In this document: positions 10,210 to 18,594 of the stretch, piece by piece
Layout: each line of letters opens with the position of its first letter
Numbering within the stretch: position 1 is the stretch's first letter
Assembly: GCA_964402995.1 (NCBI GenBank)
Contig: CAYOEA010000003.1
Location: 75,580 to 139,579 of the forward strand
From: GCA-2686295 sp964402995
GTDB taxonomy: Archaea > Nanobdellota > Nanobdellia > Woesearchaeales > GCA-2686295
Direction of reading: 5' to 3'
DNA: 64,000 nt
Notes under the pieces: model-generated
The model's input: only the letters and a program-made list of their open reading frames with translations
Database searches by the model: none
Told to the model about the DNA's origin: nothing
Made by a program: the position numbers and the translations under genes

Positions 10210-10300
10210 GATAATTTAAATAGTGAGATATTTTTAAAGGTTTAGAAAAAGTTTTTTTTTTAATCATTTAATTTATATATTTCAAGCTTATTCTTATATT

Positions 10301-11851
10301 ATGTTAAATTTATCATCCACTCCATCAAGCCCTGGTTGTTATATTTTCAAAAATCATAAAGGTATTATTATCTATATAGGCAAGGCTAAGAATCTAAAAA
10401 AAAGAGTCAATTCTTATTTCAATAAAACTCATGTTGATGAGAAAACAAATATCTTAGTTTCACAAATTGATTCTGCAGATTTTATTGCAACTGATACTGA
10501 AGTCGAAAGTTTAATTCTGGAGAATAATCTTATTAAAAAACATCAACCAAAATATAATATTGACTTAAAAGATTCTAAGCGTTATGCTTATCTTAGAATT
10601 GCTGCTGAAGAATCTCCAAGACTTCTGCTTGCAAGAAATAGAATTGCGAAGGGCGAATACTTTGGTCCTTTTACTTCAGCTGCAACAAGAGATTATGTTA
10701 AACAATATTTAACTAAAGCTTTCAAACTTCGAACTTGTAATCGTCTTCCAAAAAAAGCTTGTCTTAGATTTCATATTAATCTTTGTTCTGCTCCGTGCAT
10801 CAATAATATTTCAAAAACAAACTATGATAACAATGTTCAATCTGTTCGTCAAATCCTAAAAGGACACACTGATGAAGTTTCAAAAAGAATTGCAACTGCC
10901 ATGTCTGCAGAGTCAAAGAAATTAAATTTTGAACGTGCACTTGATCTTAGAAATCAACTTGATGCAATTAATTATCTTGGCGAACGTCAGAAAATGGAAA
11001 CAAAAAGAAAATATGATGAAGATATAATTAATTTCAAAGTAAAAAACAATCGTGTATATCTAATGTTATTTAATATCTACAAAGGCATTCTTGAAAATAA
11101 ACAAGAGTTTGAATTTGATGCTGAATCTGAATTCCTTGAAAAGTTTATTACTCAATTTTACGATGATGCACCTGTTCCTAAAGAAATAATTCTAACTAAA
11201 TCTTTGCCTCAATCAATAGTTGACTTTTTATCATTAAAAAGAAATTCAAAAGTGAAAATCGTTGTTCCAAAAATTGGCGAGAAAAAACAACTATTAACTT
11301 TAGTTGAGAAAAACATTGATATATCTTTTTTTGGTGAAGAAAAGAAACTTGAGGATCTAAAAACAAAACTTAGACTAAATGAAATCCCTCGAGTAATTGA
11401 GTGTTTTGATATTTCACATCTTTCAGGAACTAATACTGTCGCTTCAATGGTTCAATTCAGAAATGGCAAACCTGATAAATCAAATTATAGAAAATTTAAA
11501 ATTCGCACAGTCGATGGTGTTGATGATTTCAAATCTCTCGCAGAAGTTGTTTATAGAAGATACTCCCGATTATTAAAAGAACAATCTGCATTCCCAGATC
11601 TTATTGTAATTGATGGTGGTAAAGGGCAGCTCTCTTCGACTCTGGAAGTCTTAAAAAAATTAAACCTAAAAATCCCGATAATTTCTCTTGCAAAGCGTCT
11701 TGAAGAAGTTTTTGTTCCAGGACTTTCATTCCCAATTATTTTAAACGAAAAATCTGATGCAATCAAACTCTTGCAACAATTAAGAGATGAAGCTCATAGA
11801 TTTGCAATCACATTTAATAGAAAACTAAGAAGTAAATCTTTATTTGATTAA
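10301..11851 (+). CDS. uvrC: Excinuclease ABC subunit C, without C-terminal HhH domain
   Basis: UvrC makes both incisions in nucleotide excision repair. Residues about 10-90 form the GIY-YIG nuclease (PGCYIFKN...IIYIGKAKNLKKR). A Cys cluster (CNRLPKKAC...CSAPC) follows, then the UVR segment near residue 200 and the RNase H-like C-terminal nuclease with ECFDISHLSG, LIVIDGGKGQL and RDEAHRFAI. The protein stops at residue 516, about 15 residues after the last motif, whereas most UvrC are about 590-620 residues and end in a tandem helix-hairpin-helix DNA-binding domain. That domain is absent. TATA box atttatatat (10271-10280) lies about 26 bases before the ATG, a leaderless start. Confidence 0.95.
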   Translation: MLNLSSTPSSPGCYIFKNHKGIIIYIGKAKNLKKRVNSYFNKTHVDEKTNILVSQIDSADFIATDTEVESLILENNLIKKHQPKYNIDLKDSKRYAYLRIAAEESPRLLLARNRIAKGEYFGPFTSAATRDYVKQYLTKAFKLRTCNRLPKKACLRFHINLCSAPCINNISKTNYDNNVQSVRQILKGHTDEVSKRIATAMSAESKKLNFERALDLRNQLDAINYLGERQKMETKRKYDEDIINFKVKNNRVYLMLFNIYKGILENKQEFEFDAESEFLEKFITQFYDDAPVPKEIILTKSLPQSIVDFLSLKRNSKVKIVVPKIGEKKQLLTLVEKNIDISFFGEEKKLEDLKTKLRLNEIPRVIECFDISHLSGTNTVASMVQFRNGKPDKSNYRKFKIRTVDGVDDFKSLAEVVYRRYSRLLKEQSAFPDLIVIDGGKGQLSSTLEVLKKLNLKIPIISLAKRLEEVFVPGLSFPIILNEKSDAIKLLQQLRDEAHRFAITFNRKLRSKSLFD

Positions 11852-11895
11852 AGTTTGATTAAATTTATATAGATTAACTTACAGTTATATTATTT

Positions 11896-12267
11896 ATGAA
11901 TCTTGAAGAACTTAAACAAATTTTGTTTAAAACTTGGGGGAAGGATACTTGTTACCCTCCGCAAGAAGATGAATGGAGTCCTAATAATCCTGCATTTGGT
12001 CAATGTTATACCACTGCGATGATTGTTAATGATTATTTTGGCGGTAAGATTCTAAAAGTAAGATATGAAGATGGCATGGGTCATTTTTGGAATTTAATTG
12101 ATGGTGAAGAAGTTGATTTAACAAAATCACAATTCAAAGAAGGGGAAGTTATTCCAACTCCTCGTGCTTACCCAAGAAATGAAATTGGTCAAAAACCAGG
12201 CTATGATGAAATTAATAGAAGGTATAAAATTCTAAAAAAACGTGTAGATGCTTTTCTAAAAATATGA
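11896..12267 (+). CDS. YunG-like conserved protein
   Basis: The 123-residue protein has the pattern DTCYPP...FGQCYTTAMIVNDYFGGKILK...HFWNLIDGEEVDLTKSQF. This resembles the YunG family of small conserved bacterial proteins of unknown function. The spaced Cys, His and Asp (GQC, HFWN, VDLT) recall a papain- or transglutaminase-like triad, but catalysis is not shown. A TATA-like atttatataga lies about 26 bases before the ATG, so it is probably leaderless. It stands between uvrC and a GNAT gene with short spacing. The family assignment is from memory of the motif pattern and is moderate. Confidence 0.7.
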   Translation: MNLEELKQILFKTWGKDTCYPPQEDEWSPNNPAFGQCYTTAMIVNDYFGGKILKVRYEDGMGHFWNLIDGEEVDLTKSQFKEGEVIPTPRAYPRNEIGQKPGYDEINRRYKILKKRVDAFLKI

Positions 12268-12312
12268 TGTTTCTTACAAAAACTTTAAGTACTAATAAGC
12301 TGAAGAGTTATT

Positions 12313-12819
12313 ATGTTTGATTTTAAGAAAGCTACAAAAAATGATTTCTCAGAAATAATTGGTGTTATGAAAAATGCTAGTTATTTAGATTTTGCTTATA
12401 AGAATAAAACTGTTGAGGAAGTGGCAGAAATAATTTCTAACTCTGAAGATACTTATCTTATTTGCTTTGAGAAAGAATCTAAAAACTCTAAACACATCGT
12501 TGGTTATTTTATTTTTGGCTCTGTAAAAAATAATCTTTTAGAAGCTAGAGAAAAGTTTGAGATAAGAGAAGATTATGCTTATCATCTAGGTATTGGTGTC
12601 CATTCTGATTACCGTGAGAAGGGTATTGGTCAAAGATTAACTCAGTATGCATTTACTCAAGCAAAGAAAAAGTTTAGCGGTATGTATGCTGACGTAAGTT
12701 CTGATAATATTCCTTCTTTAAAATTACAATTAAGCGCTGGATTTGAAAAAATTGCTGAATATAAAACTGAAAAAAGATCTAACAAAACAAAGAACATATT
12801 GTTTTTGAAACACTTCTAG
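12313..12819 (+). CDS. GNAT family N-acetyltransferase
   Basis: The 168-residue protein shows the GNAT fold: a core strand YAYHLGIGVHSDYREKGIGQRLTQYAF with the acetyl-CoA-binding R/Q-x-x-G-x-G/A type loop (REKGIG), followed by ADVSSDNIPSLKLQLSAGFEKIAEY, the usual second motif before the last strand. It should transfer an acetyl group from acetyl-CoA to an amine on a small molecule or protein; the substrate is unknown. The N-terminus FDFKKATKNDFSEIIGVM is standard for the family. It lies between the YunG-like gene and uvrB. Confidence 0.88.
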   Translation: MFDFKKATKNDFSEIIGVMKNASYLDFAYKNKTVEEVAEIISNSEDTYLICFEKESKNSKHIVGYFIFGSVKNNLLEAREKFEIREDYAYHLGIGVHSDYREKGIGQRLTQYAFTQAKKKFSGMYADVSSDNIPSLKLQLSAGFEKIAEYKTEKRSNKTKNILFLKHF

Positions 12820-12888
12820 AAGTAAAAACCATCTATCACTGGACATTCTTTGACAATCTATTTAAAGAAAAACCCATATTTATTTTTC

Positions 12889-14886
12889 ATGACTAAGAAG
12901 CATGTACCTGAAGAGTTTGCTTTCAAACTACATTCTAAATTTAAACCTGCTGGTTCTCAACCTGCCGCAATTAAAAGTTTAATTAAAGGTCTAAAAGAAA
13001 AAAATTCTTTTCAAACTCTTCTTGGAGTTACTGGTTCAGGTAAAACTTTTACTATGGCTAATGTCATTGAAAAACATAATAAAGCAACTTTAGTTTTTGC
13101 TCATAACAAAACTCTTGCAGCTCAATTATATAATGAATTAAAAGAATTCTTTCCAGAAAATCGTGTTGAATATTTTGTTTCTTATTATGATTATTATCAA
13201 CCTGAGTCTTATATTCCTTCAAAAGATCAGTATATAGAAAAAGATTCTCAAATTAATCCTAAGATAGAACAGATGCGTCTTTCAGCAACTGCATCTCTTC
13301 TTTCGCGATCGGATACTATTGTTGTTGCATCTGTATCTTGCATTTATTCTGTTGGTAACCCGAAACATTTTAGACGTCTTGGTCTTGAAGTAAAAAAGTC
13401 TCAATCCATTAAACGTAATGATATTATCAAAGGTTTAGTTAATATTCTTTTTGAAAGAAACGATACTGAACTTATGCCTGGTAGATTTCGTGTAAAAGGA
13501 GATACCATAGATTTTATTCCTGGTTACTTCAATAATATTATACGTATTGAAATGTTTGGTGATGAAATAGAGCGTATTTTGGAAGTTGATAAGAACACTG
13601 GCAAAGTTCTTGAAGAACATAAATACTTTTTTATTTATCCTGCTAAACATTTTGTTATTCCTGAAAATGAAATTGATAGAGCTCTTGTTGCAATTAAATC
13701 TGAACTTGAAGATACTCTTCCTAAGATGGATTTGCTTGAGTCTCACAGATTAAAACAAAGAACATTATATGACCTTGAAATGATTCAAGAAACTGGTTCT
13801 TGTAAAGGTATTGAGAATTATTCTTTTCATTTTGAAAATCGAAAAATAGGTAAACGTCCTTTTTGTCTTTTAGATTATTTTCCTGATGATTTTCTTATTA
13901 TGATTGATGAGTCACATCAGACACTTCCTCAGGTTAGAGCTATGTATAAAGGGGATCGTTCTCGTAAAAAGTCATTAATTGATTATGGTTTTAGGCTTCC
14001 TAGTGCGTATGATAATCGTCCTTTAAAGTTTGAAGAATTTGAAGCTGAATTCTTAAAATCTAAATCTGTTGTTTTTGTTTCAGCAACTCCAAGCGAATAT
14101 GAATTAACACATTCTTCTCAAATTATTGAACAAGTTATTCGTCCAACTGGTTTAATTGATCCTAAAGTTTTTATTAAGCCTATCCCTGGACAAATTGATG
14201 ATTTAAAGCGTGAAATTAAAGCTGTTATCTCAAAAGGAAATCGTGCTCTTGTAACAACTATCACTAAAAAACTTGCAGAAGAAATGTCTGATTATTTGGC
14301 TGGGCAAGGAATTAAAACTCGTTATCTTCATTCTGAAATTGATACTATTGAGCGAAGTGAAATTATTCGTCAATTAAGAAAAGGTGATTTTGATGTTTTG
14401 GTTGGAATTAATCTTTTACGTGAAGGTCTTGATATTCCTGAAGTTGGTTTCATTGGTATTCTTGATGCTGATAAGGAAGGATTTTTGCGTGACAAACGAA
14501 GTCTTATTCAGATTATTGGACGTGCTGCAAGAAATGTAGATTCTAAAGTAGTTCTTTATGCAGATGTCATAACTGATTCTATTCGTTCTGCAATTAAAGA
14601 AACAGAGCGTAGACGTAATATACAAATTGCTTATAATACTAAGCATAACATCATTCCAAAAACTATTATTAAACCAGTTAAAGATCAGGAAGTTTTTGTT
14701 AGGGATGTTAAGCATATTCCAAAATCTAATATTCCTAAGATGGTTGCAAATTTAGAAAAAGAAATGAATGTTGCTGCTGATAAACTTGATTTTGAAATTG
14801 CTATTATTCTTCGTAATCAAATTGAAAACTTAAAGAAAAGATTAAGTGAAAAAGAAATTAAAAATAATAAAACGCACAACAGTTAA
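12889..14886 (+). CDS. uvrB: Excinuclease ABC subunit B
   Basis: UvrB is the central helicase-like subunit of nucleotide excision repair that verifies damage and recruits UvrC. The 665-residue protein has Walker A GVTGSGKTFT, the DNA-clamping hairpin region YYDYYQPESYIPSKDQYIEKDS, motif II DESHQTLPQ, SATPSEYE, the helicase motifs LREGLDIPEV and QIIGRAARN, and a C-terminal UVR motif that contacts UvrC. The ATG at 12889 is chosen because a tatttaaag TATA-like element lies 26 bases upstream; an in-frame TTG at 12850 is therefore rejected. It is about 1 kb from uvrC and on the same strand. Confidence 0.98.
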   Translation: MTKKHVPEEFAFKLHSKFKPAGSQPAAIKSLIKGLKEKNSFQTLLGVTGSGKTFTMANVIEKHNKATLVFAHNKTLAAQLYNELKEFFPENRVEYFVSYYDYYQPESYIPSKDQYIEKDSQINPKIEQMRLSATASLLSRSDTIVVASVSCIYSVGNPKHFRRLGLEVKKSQSIKRNDIIKGLVNILFERNDTELMPGRFRVKGDTIDFIPGYFNNIIRIEMFGDEIERILEVDKNTGKVLEEHKYFFIYPAKHFVIPENEIDRALVAIKSELEDTLPKMDLLESHRLKQRTLYDLEMIQETGSCKGIENYSFHFENRKIGKRPFCLLDYFPDDFLIMIDESHQTLPQVRAMYKGDRSRKKSLIDYGFRLPSAYDNRPLKFEEFEAEFLKSKSVVFVSATPSEYELTHSSQIIEQVIRPTGLIDPKVFIKPIPGQIDDLKREIKAVISKGNRALVTTITKKLAEEMSDYLAGQGIKTRYLHSEIDTIERSEIIRQLRKGDFDVLVGINLLREGLDIPEVGFIGILDADKEGFLRDKRSLIQIIGRAARNVDSKVVLYADVITDSIRSAIKETERRRNIQIAYNTKHNIIPKTIIKPVKDQEVFVRDVKHIPKSNIPKMVANLEKEMNVAADKLDFEIAIILRNQIENLKKRLSEKEIKNNKTHNS

Positions 14887-14956
14887 ACTGTTGGCACGCT
14901 AAAAATACGTGTTTTTTAGTGAAATAAAAGATAAAAATAAATTATTTTGTTTATTT

Positions 14957-16216
14957 CTAGTAACTGCTTCTTCTTGGTCCGTCTCTTCGATCTCCGCCTC
15001 TAGATCCGCCTCTAGATCCTCCTCTTCGATCTCCGCCTCTTCGATCTCCACCAAAGCCTCTACCATATGATTCTCCTCTTGGAGGATCTTTATGTTTGAT
15101 AAGTGCTCTTTCAAATTTTGGTAGCGGTTCTAATTCGACATTAATATCTGTGTCTCTTAAAACTCTGTCAAAGTTTTCGTGATCTCTTGGAGATAGAACG
15201 CTAATTGCCATTCCTTCTTTTCCAGCTCTAGCTGTTCGACCAATTCTGTGAATATATTCTTTTGATTCTTTTGGAATGTCGTAATTATAAACGTGTGATA
15301 CGCCTTTAATATCAAGACCTCTTGCTGCAACATTTGTAGCTACTAAAACATACACTTTTTGTTTGTGAAAGTTAGTCATTATTTGACCTCTTTTCGCTTG
15401 TGTAAGTCCGCCGTGAATTGCTTGTGCTTGAATTTTGTTCGCTTTTAAGTTTGCAGCTACAAAATCTGTGTTTTGTCTTGTGTTACAAAATACCATTACT
15501 AATCCTTCTTGTTCTGATTGTAGTAAATGTACTAACAATGAAAACTTTGCATTATCTCTTACGTCGTAATAGATTTGCTTTAGTTTTGTAGGATCAACTG
15601 CGTTTTCTGCTGATACTCTAACAGGGTCGTTCATGTATTTTTTGATTATGTAGTCAATGTCTGGTGTGATTGTTGCTGAGAACATTAAGCTTTGTCTTTC
15701 TGGTGGGCAAGCGCTCATGATTTTTCTAACATCATCAATGAATCCCATGTCTACCATTAAATCTGCTTCGTCTAAAACGAATGTTTTAACTCTTGAGAAA
15801 TCGATTGTTCCTCTGTCCATGTGATCTAGAATTCTTCCTGGAGTTCCAACAACAATATCTGCATGTCTTAAATCATCCATTTGTGGATTGATTGATACAC
15901 CACCATATACTTCTACAATTTTTAATTTTTTGTGATGTGAGAAGTCTCTTAGTGCGTCAGTAATTTGTTGTGCTAACTCTCTTGTTGGGGCTAATACTAA
16001 TGCTTGTATTCCGCCTTTTCTTTCAGTGTTTTGAATTATTCCAACACCGAATGCTAAAGTTTTTCCTGATCCTGTTGCAGATCCTGCAACAACATCTTTT
16101 CCTTCTAATACTGCAGGAATACTTTTTTCTTGTATTTCTGTTGGTTCAGTAAATCTTTGTTTCTCTATTGATTTTAAGATATCATCGCAGATACCTAATT
16201 CTTTAAATTTATTCAT
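14957..16216 (-). CDS. DEAD-box RNA helicase with RGG tail
   Basis: The 419-residue ATP-dependent RNA helicase has Q motif FTEPTEIQEKSIP, motif I ATGSGKT, PTRELA, TPGRILDH, motif II DEAD, SAT, and the second RecA domain with ARGLDI and HRIGRTARAG. The C-terminal 40 residues are a low-complexity tail of RGG/RRG repeats (GGDRRGGDRRGGSRGGSRGG), a common non-specific RNA-binding extension. It probably acts in ribosome assembly or mRNA remodelling. A TATA-like tatttaaatc about 50-60 bases upstream suggests a short leader. It converges with uvrB. A second helicase lies at 48680-49780. Confidence 0.96.
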   Translation of the reverse strand: MNKFKELGICDDILKSIEKQRFTEPTEIQEKSIPAVLEGKDVVAGSATGSGKTLAFGVGIIQNTERKGGIQALVLAPTRELAQQITDALRDFSHHKKLKIVEVYGGVSINPQMDDLRHADIVVGTPGRILDHMDRGTIDFSRVKTFVLDEADLMVDMGFIDDVRKIMSACPPERQSLMFSATITPDIDYIIKKYMNDPVRVSAENAVDPTKLKQIYYDVRDNAKFSLLVHLLQSEQEGLVMVFCNTRQNTDFVAANLKANKIQAQAIHGGLTQAKRGQIMTNFHKQKVYVLVATNVAARGLDIKGVSHVYNYDIPKESKEYIHRIGRTARAGKEGMAISVLSPRDHENFDRVLRDTDINVELEPLPKFERALIKHKDPPRGESYGRGFGGDRRGGDRRGGSRGGSRGGDRRDGPRRSSY

Positions 16217-16546
16217 TTTAGTTTCTTAAGAAAAAGTAATTAATTCGTAGTGCGTGATGGGATATATTAGATTTAAATATAAAAATGATTTGAATTTGTT
16301 CAAATTAGTTTTCTTGCTTTGTTAAATTTTCGTGATATTTATTAAGCAAATCGCGATCGTCACTTGTCGAGTAATTCTTCTTCTTTAGCCTCGTTTTATG
16401 TAATTTTTTTAACTTAGTGGTTTGAATTACTTTATAAACTTTTATAAATATTCAAGCTTAATTTGATTATGTACTATTTATTGAGGTGTATTTATGAAAC
16501 TTAAAATTTTAGTGATTTTTAGTTCATAAATTTCCGGAGGAAAACT
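16217..16546. other. Intergenic leader region before the dehydrogenase gene
   Basis: These 330 bases hold the divergent promoters of the helicase and the dehydrogenase. Two TATA-like elements (ctttataaac near 16430-16440 and tttataaat at 16441-16449) face the dehydrogenase. An ATG at 16469, about 23 bases after the second, starts an 11-codon frame; a second short frame starts at 16494 behind gaggtg. The middle, around 16330-16400, has a slightly GC-richer stretch (aaatcgcgatcgtcacttg) to which I can give no function. Confidence 0.4.
16494..16529 (+). CDS. Short upstream ORF (11 aa) before the D-2-hydroxyacid dehydrogenase
   Basis: The frame MKLKILVIFSS has its own ribosome-binding site (gaggtg, about 16483-16488) and ends 17 bases before the dehydrogenase ATG. 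Its first ten bases and the following ttcataaatttccggagga are nearly identical to the cmk and hisS leaders, but the reading frame across that conserved part is shifted, so here the DNA is conserved rather than the peptide. Translation is inferred. Confidence 0.4.
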   Translation: MKLKILVIFSS

Positions 16547-17554
16547 ATGAAAAAACAAACAATCGCATTTTTTGAAATCAAAGATTCTGAATCTTCTTAT
16601 ATTAAAAAAAAACTAAAATCTTTCAACTTACTTTTTTTTGATGACATAATTAATAATGTTAATATATCTAAATTCAAGAATGTTGATATGATTTCTACGT
16701 TCATTTATTCTAGAGTATCAAAGGATACTATGACTAAGCTTCCGAACCTTAAAGTCATTGCCTCGCGTTCTACTGGCTTTGATCATATTGATTTGGTTGC
16801 TGCTAAGAAAAAAAATATTTCAGTTCTTAATGTTCCTTTTTATGGTGAGAACACAGTTGCGGAACATACTTTTGCACTTATTCTTTCTCTTTCAAGACAT
16901 GTTCATAAGTCTTATGTTAGAACCTTAAAAGATGACTTTTCAATTGATGGTCTCACTGGTTTTGATTTGAAAGGTAAGACTATGGGTCTTATAGGTGGTG
17001 GCCGTATCGGTATGCATGTTGCAAAGATTGCCAGAGGCTTTGGTATGAAAGTTTTAGTTTTTGATTTGCGTCATGATACTTTTTTACAAGAAGTAATTGG
17101 TTTTGAATATGTTGAGATGGATTATCTTCTAAAAAACTCTGATGTTATTTCTCTCCATGTACCTTACAATAAACATACTAATCATTTAATTAATAAGGAA
17201 TCTCTTTCAAAAATGAAAAAGTCCGCTGTTTTGATTAATACTGCGAGAGGCGGTCTTATTGATACTGATGCTCTTTATCATGCACTTTCAAAAAAGCAAC
17301 TTGCAGGTGCTGGTCTTGATGTTATTGAAGGTGAAGAATATCTAAAGGAAGAACATGCACTTCTTCATAATTCTTCTAATCCTGATAAGTGGCGTTCTAT
17401 TGTTAGGGATAATAAGATCTTCAAACTTGATAATGTTGTTTTTACACCGCATAACGCATTCAATTCAAAAGAAGCTCTATTAAGAATTCTTGATACTTCA
17501 CTTGATAACTTATTATCTTGTCAAGATGGAACATGTCAAAATTTAGTAAATTGA
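16547..17554 (+). CDS. D-2-hydroxyacid dehydrogenase (D-lactate dehydrogenase type)
   Basis: The 335-residue enzyme is predicted to reduce pyruvate or another 2-oxoacid to the D-hydroxyacid with NADH, which would serve as a fermentative electron sink. The N-terminal substrate domain is followed by the NAD-binding GLIGGGRIGMHVAKIARGFGM (near residue 146), the catalytic Arg in NTARGGLIDTDAL, Glu in GLDVIEGEE, and His in TPHNAFNSKEA. The start has a strong ggagga site at the usual distance. The gene stands alone between divergent and convergent neighbours. A formate or phosphoglycerate dehydrogenase role is less likely from the overall pattern. Confidence 0.9.
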   Translation: MKKQTIAFFEIKDSESSYIKKKLKSFNLLFFDDIINNVNISKFKNVDMISTFIYSRVSKDTMTKLPNLKVIASRSTGFDHIDLVAAKKKNISVLNVPFYGENTVAEHTFALILSLSRHVHKSYVRTLKDDFSIDGLTGFDLKGKTMGLIGGGRIGMHVAKIARGFGMKVLVFDLRHDTFLQEVIGFEYVEMDYLLKNSDVISLHVPYNKHTNHLINKESLSKMKKSAVLINTARGGLIDTDALYHALSKKQLAGAGLDVIEGEEYLKEEHALLHNSSNPDKWRSIVRDNKIFKLDNVVFTPHNAFNSKEALLRILDTSLDNLLSCQDGTCQNLVN

Positions 17555-17588
17555 TTTTATTTTTTTTAGAATTATTTTTATGATTTAT

Positions 17589-18272
17589 TTATTTAAGCGC
17601 TAGGTCTGCTTCTTTTTTACTTAGCTTTCTACTTCTTCCAATATGTAGTCCCTCTAAGTCTAGTTTTCCAATTCTTGTTCTTTCAAGTGTTAATACTTTA
17701 TATCCTAATTCACTAAATATTTTTTTTACTATATGTTTTCTTCCTTCATGGATTGTGATTTCAACAATATTTTCTTCTATTCTTTCAACTTTACTAGCTT
17801 TTGTTATTCTGCCTTCAATTTCCATTCCGACTTCGATCTTTTTAAGTTCTCTATATGAAATTGTTTTTCCCAGTCTTGCTAAATATGTTTTTTTAGTTTC
17901 ATTACTTGGGTGTGCTACTTGGTTTGCAAAATCTCCATCATTTGTTAAGATAATAAGTCCTGTTGTATTAAAGTCTAGTCTTCCTACTGGAAACACTCTT
18001 TCTTTAATTTTAATATATTCCATGATTGTTGGATAGAATGGATCAGTTAGTGCAGTTACGCATCTTGGCGGTTTGTAGAATGCATAGTATACTTTTTTTT
18101 CTTTTTTGATTGGGTTTCCTTCTACAATTATGTCATCCTCAATAGTTGCTTTATCTCCTATTGTGATTACTGTTCCATTAACACTGACTAATCCTTTCTC
18201 AATTAATTCTTCAGCTTTTCTTCTAGAACAATATCCGTTGTTGCTTAAGATTTTCTGTACCCGTTCTTCCAT
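17589..18272 (-). CDS. RsuA/RluB-family pseudouridine synthase
   Basis: The 227-residue enzyme converts a uridine in rRNA to pseudouridine. An S4 RNA-binding domain fills residues 1-60 (RVQKILSNNGYCSRRKAEELIEKGLVSVNG). The catalytic domain holds the nucleophilic Asp in GRLDFNTTGLIILTNDGD and the later IHEGRKHIVKKIFSELGYKVLTLERTRIG. This is a bacterial-type family, uncommon in archaea and probably acquired by transfer. It converges with the dehydrogenase. The target site in rRNA cannot be told from sequence. Confidence 0.95.
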   Translation of the reverse strand: MEERVQKILSNNGYCSRRKAEELIEKGLVSVNGTVITIGDKATIEDDIIVEGNPIKKEKKVYYAFYKPPRCVTALTDPFYPTIMEYIKIKERVFPVGRLDFNTTGLIILTNDGDFANQVAHPSNETKKTYLARLGKTISYRELKKIEVGMEIEGRITKASKVERIEENIVEITIHEGRKHIVKKIFSELGYKVLTLERTRIGKLDLEGLHIGRSRKLSKKEADLALK

Positions 18273-18375
18273 ATTAACATTTAGTTATTTGCTTTTGTTT
18301 ATATTATTTCTTATTGAAAATTATATTTATATCTAAATCAGAAAATATTAAAACTCATCCTTCAATTATTTCATT

Positions 18376-18594
18376 ATGAGTTTTTTAATGAATCGTAACA
18401 CATCTCCTGAATCTATGAAGATTCGTTTTGGAATTATGTCTATTCTATTTGTTGTAGCGGTTGTTTATTATTTAACCAGTTTTGGTATTAGTTTTTCTTT
18501 TACTGTTGAATTAGAACGAACTTTACTTGCAATTATAGTTGGTATATTTATAGCTCTTATTCATTCAGCAATTTTTCTTAGAAAACTTCTTTAG
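18376..18594 (+). CDS. Small two-helix membrane protein
   Basis: The 72-residue protein is not recognised. It has two hydrophobic segments (about 18-36 and 46-66) joined by a short acidic loop, with a basic C-terminus. The ATG follows an AT-rich promoter (atatttatatctaaa) and the last four bases overlap the 3' end of the convergent hydrogenase gene hydA. It is well separated from RsuA on the other strand. The start and reading frame are plausible because the hydrophobic pattern is regular. Confidence 0.6.
   Translation: MSFLMNRNTSPESMKIRFGIMSILFVVAVVYYLTSFGISFSFTVELERTLLAIIVGIFIALIHSAIFLRKLL

Noticed and set aside
14899..15114. Glu-rich minus-strand frame inside the first helicase gene
   Set aside because: It is the RGG repeat tail of the helicase read in another frame; the repeat codons give Glu/Ala strings by composition.
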